A stretch of DNA of 64,000 nucleotides from Sinohyriopsis cumingii (lineage: Eukaryota > Mollusca > Bivalvia > Unionida > Unionidae), in assembly GCA_028554795.2 (NCBI GenBank), contig CM068842.1, positions 55,945,360 to 56,009,359 of the forward strand, written 5' to 3'. Under the pieces are notes generated by a model, which saw only the letters and a list, made by a program, of their open reading frames with translations, did no database searches and had not been told where the DNA came from. The position numbers and the translations under genes are program-made. Each line of letters opens with the position of its first letter. Position 1 is the first letter of the stretch. Below, one piece after another: positions 58,925-64,000 of this stretch.

Positions 58925-58960
58925 GTTCAAACTGTGTGAGACAGACGAAAAGTGTCTGAG

Positions 58961-58969
58961 GTTTTTATA
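58961..58969 (-). promoter_or_regulatory. TATA box of the core-like gene
   Basis: TATAAAAAC on the minus strand, about 45 bp before ATG 58924. Confidence 0.55.
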
Positions 58970-58988
58970 GATTTTTTGTGGAATGAAA

Positions 58989-59717
58989 TTAAGTCGAGGA
59001 AGGAGACGTGTACAGGACAGGCCCTCCGTCTTGGCTCCAGTGGTGAAACAAGTGGGTACGAAATCGCAAATCATCGGGGGTCGTAGGTTTCAAATCGACG
59101 AGTAAATAGGCGTGTGGCGTTTGAGTGGCATCGTCGTACGCCTGAGTCAGCCAAGGCGTTCCTAACTGTTTGGCTAAGACTTGCACTTGCGATTTATCTC
59201 GAGGGCTTTTAAACAAGACCACGTAATGCGCATTGAGACTGATGGTGCGATGGGCTTTACTTTGTTGAAACAAATTTTGGGTGATGTAAACGACACTGGC
59301 ATTACGGTGATGCCCTTTGCGCGTGAACCACAGTTTAATTTCTTCTTCGTCTTCTCCTAACATGTCGTCGAAAATGACCAAATGGGTTTGACGGGAGTCA
59401 GAGACGATGCCGTCGTCTTCTTTAGGAATGCCTTCCACAAACACGATGGAATCGCCTTGACTTTCTCGCAAGAGGCTGTACGCCGATTGCCACTCTTTGT
59501 AACACCACACGATGCGTTGAGGTGGCCGATCGATCAAATGATGTTTATGTTCGATCAAACGTTTGACGAATTCGGTTTTGCCTGAACCGCTAGGTCCAGC
59601 AATGAGCATGTTAAAGGGATGGCGAAGATACAAAGCCTCCCAACTGGCACGATCTAAGTGTTCGCCGATGACTTTGACAGTAGAGGAAGAGGGAGCAGAG
59701 ACAGCAGAAGTAGCCAT
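58989..59717 (-). CDS. A32-like genome packaging ATPase
   Basis: Intact 242 residues from ATG 59717; a longer frame to 59822 has only a non-ATG start. Walker A GPSGSGKT (residues 41-48), Walker B VIFDDML (Asp 117-118) and the sensor-like VVYITQN. FtsK/HerA-type ATPases of this kind pump viral DNA into preformed capsids in Polintons, adintoviruses and giant viruses. Placed upstream of the core-like gene, behind its own TATA box (59763-59771). Length is typical. Confidence 0.85.
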   Translation of the reverse strand: MATSAVSAPSSSTVKVIGEHLDRASWEALYLRHPFNMLIAGPSGSGKTEFVKRLIEHKHHLIDRPPQRIVWCYKEWQSAYSLLRESQGDSIVFVEGIPKEDDGIVSDSRQTHLVIFDDMLGEDEEEIKLWFTRKGHHRNASVVYITQNLFQQSKAHRTISLNAHYVVLFKSPRDKSQVQVLAKQLGTPWLTQAYDDATQTPHAYLLVDLKPTTPDDLRFRTHLFHHWSQDGGPVLYTSPSST

Positions 59718-59762
59718 AGTGTTAGGAATGTCACTTGTGACACGAAAACAGACAAGACAAGA

Positions 59763-59771
59763 GTTTATATA
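59763..59771 (-). promoter_or_regulatory. TATA box of the ATPase gene
   Basis: TATATAAAC, about 50 bp before the chosen ATG 59717, supporting that start. Confidence 0.6.
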
Positions 59772-59799
59772 CTTTTTCAGGACACGTTTATTGAATGTT

Positions 59800-60307
59800 T
59801 TAAACATGAACACGAAAGACAAAAATACATAAAAGCCAAAGGCTTAAGTACAACGATAAAAGGCACATGATAACCATGAACGTGAAATAAACACAAGTGT
59901 TTGTACAACATGTTTTGGGTAAGGTTCTGACCAGTTCTATAGGGGGTAAGGTCACACAAGTGTCCTCCCGAAAGGGTCTTTCAGGCATGTCCACGACAGT
60001 CCTGTCCTGGGTGACGGGTTCTTCTTCTGGTACTGTCACTAACACAGGTTGAAAAGTAACTTTTCTCCTTAAACAACTCTCGTGCATACTGGTCCACTTC
60101 TTGGGTCCAAGCCTCAAAACCCCCTTTTTTCCAGTCACGGACATCTGTCCAATGGGGGTGTAAGTCACAAGCTACACACACATCGTCATACACGTCTTCG
60201 GTAGCTAAAAGTTGACGGATCTTTTATTCCCGTTGAGGTCGAGAAGTATCCAGATGAAAACGCAAGGCTTTGAACAAAAGGAGTCTTTCGTGACCATTTA
60301 AGGCCAT
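59800..60307 (-). pseudogene. Single-pass membrane protein, two lesions
   Basis: ATG 60307 overlaps the last codons of the F-box-like gene. TAA 60224-60226 breaks the frame, which then stays open (DVYDDVCVACDLHPHW) until about 60060, where a one-base shift leads to the frame ending at 59800. That last part is Pro/Glu/Thr-rich and ends in a hydrophobic segment (FTFMVIMCLLSLYLSLWLL), a likely membrane anchor. Function unknown. Confidence 0.5.
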
Positions 60308-60972
60308 TGGGGTGGTAAGTACTGTTCGTAAAGAGTCCAGAAGGAATCGGCTGATAAATGAAATCCCAGAAAACAAGTCACTAAGACACACACTATGCGT
60401 CGTCCCAAATTGATTGGATACAGTTCTTGTAATAATTGATGGTAATGATCCACGGTTTGAATATGGTCATTGAGTTCCTTCCACGGAATCTGTTCAATCA
60501 CATGTGACATAAGTCGTGGCATGGATTCCTTTTTTATACTCTCTTTGTTTCGGAAGCAATACACGCACTTTCTAGCCAGAGATCTTCGTTCTCCAGTGGG
60601 GAATCTAAATCTTGCATATTGTAACCTAAACTTAAGAGTTTGTTTAGAAGTTTCCTCTTCCTCTAAGTAGATTCCACGTAAAACATGTTGGTAATCCTTT
60701 AACTTCTCTTCCTCAATGCGTTGCACTAGGTGAATCTCGAAGTAACCAAAATGATCAACACGTGGATTGAAGTATTGAACAAGGTCTAAACACTGAAACA
60801 ATTTCTGACGAATCAGTTCTCTTATACCATTCAGGTACCAGTGGTTAAAGATCTGGTGACGTAACGGATGCAGCTGTTCTTTACGTTTGATTTGTATTTT
60901 GACCAGCTCTCGGTAAATGCGTTCTCTCAACTCCACAGGCAAACCACGAATGTTCTCTTGTAAAGCATCCAT
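60298..60972 (-). CDS. F-box-like protein
   Basis: Intact 224 residues from ATG 60972. N-terminal LPVELRERIYREL resembles the first helices of an F-box (LP.EL..I...L), the motif that links substrates to SCF ubiquitin ligases. A helical middle and a CVYCFRN motif follow. A partial paralogue lies next to it at 60994-61384. Viral F-box proteins redirect host ubiquitin ligases (known from poxviruses). Only the short motif supports the name, so this is tentative. Confidence 0.45.
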   Translation of the reverse strand: MDALQENIRGLPVELRERIYRELVKIQIKRKEQLHPLRHQIFNHWYLNGIRELIRQKLFQCLDLVQYFNPRVDHFGYFEIHLVQRIEEEKLKDYQHVLRGIYLEEEETSKQTLKFRLQYARFRFPTGERRSLARKCVYCFRNKESIKKESMPRLMSHVIEQIPWKELNDHIQTVDHYHQLLQELYPINLGRRIVCVLVTCFLGFHLSADSFWTLYEQYLPPQWP

Positions 60973-60993
60973 GAATAGGTCAGTCCGTACAAC

Positions 60994-61384
60994 TCACAAT
61001 CTTCTCCTAGAGCAAAAGTAATCCACATAGTGAGTAATTTCTGACCACTGCCATTCAGGGTAACGTTCAAGAATGTCACTGAACTCTTTTGATGTAAACG
61101 GTCTAGAGTAATATAATAGGACGAATGCACACGTGACCCAAAGAAATCTAACACACTGGTTGACTTTTTTCACTTTCCTCTTATGAATTTCTCGACACAA
61201 AAGTTCTAGTTACCCATTGAGATTTCACTCTGGCAAGTCCCTGCCAAACTTCCTTGTAAATCTTCTCTTGCAGTTCTTTAGGTAATGATTCAATGTCATT
61301 TTTAAAATGAAGTTTAACTACTGGTCTCGGTGATGTCCAACATTTGACTCCTAACCAATCTGGTTTCTTCTTCGTCAACGACAT
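60994..61384 (-). pseudogene. F-box-like paralogue, frameshifted
   Basis: ATG 61384 starts a frame with SLPKELQEKIYKEVWQGL, the same motif as in the next gene. The frame breaks around 61205-61215, and another frame continues to 60994 with PFTSKEFSDILERYPEWQW. A duplicate of 60298-60972 that has decayed. Confidence 0.45.
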
Positions 61385-61395
61385 GGTAAGTTACT

Positions 61396-62031
61396 TCAAT
61401 GTCTCGGTCCCACTAAGGATAAGTAATGACAATTCGGTGACCATCGAGAATGTTCTACTTAGGCCGAATCTTGCGGTTCCCAGTGGTGAAGTGACACACC
61501 GCAACTGAAGCACTTGACTTTATCCCCTTCGCCCAAGTAAAAAAATCCGGCTCTGGCTAATTTTTCGGGGGTTGGTCCTCCCAGATACTTAGGCCATTTT
61601 CCTTTGAACGATTGAAGACGATTTTCAAAGTCGCAGTATTCCGACAAACGCACAGGAAACGAATATGCGTCTTTCACAGGTTCGTTTCGATGAGGGCTGG
61701 GTGACATGGACAGGAGTTTGCTCAGGGCTGGATGACATCCGTAGTGGGGTAGATGTGAAGGTGAACATCTGCCTTTAAAATGAAACCCAGTAAAGTGTCC
61801 AAGAGGACGAGCGGCATCGCTTTCGCATCCCTCAGGTTTGGCATGCACAGCATCACTTTCCATGATAGGGGTAGTGAGAACAAAGTTCCCATGATGCTTT
61901 ACGGCATCGCTAAGGTCACAACGTACAGCATCGTTCCCATCGCAAGGCTCACAATCGTATTCCACTTCAGAAGTCCCACACTTGAAGTGTACCTGTCTGA
62001 ACTTGTTTTGTGTTTCTCTAAAAGTATTCAT
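61396..62031 (-). pseudogene. BIR-domain (IAP-like) protein with stop inside the domain
   Basis: ATG 62031; 190 residues to TAA 61459-61461. The N-terminal 130 residues are low complexity with repeated S/G-DA-V words. A BIR domain starts near residue 134: RLQSFKGKWPKYL, LARAGFFYLGEGDKVKCFSCGVSLHHW. Two zinc-binding Cys (174 and 177) are before the stop; the matching His and Cys that complete the zinc site lie in the same frame just after it, and the frame then runs to TGA 61396. BIR proteins of the IAP family block cell death; insect viruses carry them too. As it stands the encoded domain cannot bind zinc properly. Confidence 0.7.
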
Positions 62032-62063
62032 CTTGTTCGCTTGGTCTTGGTAGTCACAATGAA

Positions 62064-64000
62064 CTATCGATCTTGCCTAGGGTTCCTTTTTATATACAGA
62101 CCAATACCGACGTGTCCATACGGCAACGTAAAGTGATTGGGAAGTCTCACTCGCTTCTGGTACACGATTTGATAGACTTTTTCCAAGGGTCGACTGACGA
62201 TGTGGTGAGTGGTAGGTGGTCACTTTAAAGTTTTCATCCTCTCCAGATTGCAAGGCTTCTTTCAATACGCCAAAGTTGACCACACGACTGGTACGATAAT
62301 TCAGAGTCAATCCTTTCACTTTACACTGCGTGTGCACTTCTCCTTGTTTGTCCCGGTATTCGTAGCCGTAATTTTTGGGACCACCACTGGCGAAACTTAG
62401 AATCTTGTCGTCGGGGTGCTCGTCTGTCCAGGCTCCTAAACGGTCTCCTTCGATGTTAGGGTGCTGTTGACCCGTGCGCTCGATGTAGATGCAACTGTCC
62501 GTGTCAAAGTACAGGACACGATCCCCTAACAGTTCTAAAACTTCGTACAATTTTAAGCGAGCATGAGCTGTCACGTAAGCCGCAATGATGACATTTCCAA
62601 AGGGGTCGTCTTGTACAAAGTCCAGATCTTCTTCGTAATTGACTAAGATCAAATTCTCACGAACGACGTCCACGTGTTTCATGAATTTGGTTTTGTCGTG
62701 AATCATCTGGAAGTGGCGGGAAGGTTCTGTCAAATATTCCGACTTGGGTAAACACGGTCGTTGTGCCATTTTTCCCCACAAGCAATTTAACATCACTTTG
62801 GCAAACGATCGCCTGCCTTCGTTTTTCTCGATGTGGTCCAAAGTGATGCCTTCTTGTGCCCAGTATTTCTCTTTGAATTTAATTTGGTCTTCGGGAGTGT
62901 GACACCAGGACGGATAACCACTGGCTTCTTGCTTCAGTTTCAAAAAGGTATCCACGTAGTCTGCGAAAATGCTTTTGTGCGTGGGGTCACCCTTGTGGTA
63001 TTGTTGTGTCTTGGGAAAGTGGCAAATTTCGTACACTTCTAACAGTTGGTATCCCATGTCCAGAGCTTTGAACAATTCTACGCTGACCCAGGTTCCCGTC
63101 AAGGCCCGTTCTTCCTGGATGTGCTGACAAGGTTGGTCTTGGTTGCACGTTTCGGCACAAGTACGGCACAAAGGAAACATCAGTTTACCTTGGCAATGGT
63201 GAGGTAACACGGGATGGTACAAGTCCGTGGGAGGCAAAACTTTACACTTGATCAGACCTTCGTATTGTCGAATGTTTTTCAGGTCGATGTGTTCGGTGAA
63301 GAATTGTGGGTGCCCTGCAGGAAAACGACAATATTTGTACACGTAGGGATACAGCGGACACACGTCCAAGTATTTCATTTATTCTCCTTTCTCTTCGTCG
63401 GCTTGGTACAGCAAACAGGTGGCATTGGTCCTTCCTCCGTACAAACTATCCCTCGGGTTCAAGGGGTCCATGAACTGGTAACTTTCCACGAGGCGTTTAA
63501 ACTCGGGATCGGTTTTCAAACGGTGATCGTACTCGTGTTCCCACATTTCCACCACTTGGTATCCTTCCTGTTCTAACTTTAGGTGTTGCTGACAAGTGGC
63601 CTGGTACAAGTCTTCCATGGATCGTTGTAAAAACTGATTTTTAGTGCCGCGGTCAGGGTAGCAGACGGAGCATCCGTGAAATAAGCAGCCGTTAAACTTG
63701 TACACGATCTTGGGGTTTTCTAAGTCCCAGCCATCGACCGAATGCGTTCCGATGGTTTTTTCGCCCCCTCCGTTGCGGGCATGCTGAATCCATTTGTCTT
63801 CCTTGTCGCACAAGTAATGTAACCAGCGTAGGGCTTTGACCGAGTAATGACGTTTGACATAGTTGGTCGTTTGAGGACTGATGACAGCCACGGTGTTTTC
63901 AGGCATGAATCGTTGCCGGTACACTAAGGAACACGCTTTGGCAATGGTGCAAGCTTCTTTCAAAGGATCGACCCCTCCGTGTTCCATGAAAAGTTCTCGA
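62064..64000 (-). pseudogene. Protein-primed DNA polymerase B (element 2), 5' part outside
   Basis: The frame enters from the right edge and carries VDPLKEACTIA, GGRTNATCLLY and a first stop TAA 63376-63378. Directly after the stop, the same frame has the palm motif A (DVCPLYPYV), motif B (KVMLNCLWGK) and motif C (YFDTDSCIYIE), so the catalytic core is all present. A one-base shift near 62200-62215 puts the last 40 or so residues in another frame ending at TAG 62064-62066, which holds the expected YGHVG end. Two breaks make it inactive as read, yet the rest is undamaged. This enzyme copies the element from a protein primer. Confidence 0.8.
62086..62096 (-). promoter_or_regulatory. TATA box of the BIR gene
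   Basis: TATATAAAAAG, 55-65 bp before ATG 62031, lying in the last codons of PolB. Confidence 0.6.

Larger units (their letters stand above)
48838..64000 (-). mobile_element. Adintovirus-like element (element 2), right end outside
   Basis: A minus-strand gene block with the full Polinton/adintovirus set: PolB, packaging ATPase, major capsid, penton-like, pVI-like, pX-like and core proteins, adenain-like protease and chromodomain integrase. Accessory genes (BIR, F-box-like, small helical proteins) complete it. GC content is clearly higher than in the flanking DNA. Its left end is set approximately from where coding remnants and repeated modules start; no inverted repeat could be paired because the right end is outside. 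Several genes are intact and others have a single lesion, so it is a young copy. Confidence 0.8.

Noticed and set aside
53278-63378. Altered genetic code (TAA as glutamine) in element 2
   Set aside because: TAA is also used as the normal end of the protease and other genes, and TGA stops occur in the core gene; simple decay explains it better.

Overview
The window reads as invertebrate, most likely molluscan, nuclear DNA. It is AT-rich and gene-poor, with spliced exons, tRNA-derived SINEs that have a (CAA)n tail, decayed LINE fragments, MITEs and diverged tandem arrays. It carries two endogenous double-stranded DNA virus elements of the Polinton/Maverick kind (adintovirus and Polinton-like virus relatives). 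No bacterial-style genes, CRISPR arrays or rRNA genes were seen.

Region 1 (1-34292) is host DNA. Three minus-strand exons, all joined in the same intron phase, belong to a CLIP-170-like microtubule plus-end protein: an N-terminal exon at 14360-14471, a small cassette exon at 5005-5091, and a CAP-Gly exon that runs off the left edge at 1-467. The rest is intron or upstream DNA with SINEs, LINE debris, MITEs, hairpins and five arrays of a roughly 150 bp repeat.

Region 2 (34293-46449) is a complete but old and badly decayed Polinton-like element. Its 44 bp terminal inverted repeats match at 40 of 44 positions and have the AG...CT ends typical of Polintons. It holds broken genes for pVI-like and pX-like virion proteins, a double jelly-roll major capsid protein, an adenain-like protease, a fibre-like protein, a coiled-coil/membrane protein, a penton-like protein, an HNH endonuclease, a zinc ribbon, protein-primed DNA polymerase B, a phospholipase A2-like protein, a retrovirus-type integrase fragment and an A32-like packaging ATPase. 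A SINE with a 12 bp target duplication and a hairpin element inserted later.

Region 3 (46450 to about 48800) is a short spacer with one unassigned ORF and an 88 bp minisatellite.

Region 4 (about 48.8 kb to the right edge) is a second, unrelated and much younger adintovirus-like element. All its genes are on the minus strand: PolB (cut by the edge), a BIR/IAP-like gene, two F-box-like genes, a membrane protein, packaging ATPase, lysine-rich core protein, pX-like protein, an unknown protein, a chromodomain integrase, a two-pass membrane protein, penton-like, pVI-like, major capsid, a CysHis protein, protease, and three small helical proteins in tandem behind a shared promoter module. Several genes are intact; others carry one in-frame stop or one indel, so inactivation looks recent. 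Replication (PolB), integration (integrase), packaging (ATPase), maturation (protease) and virion genes together make a full virus-like set. The BIR, F-box-like and small tandem genes are accessory candidates for host interaction.
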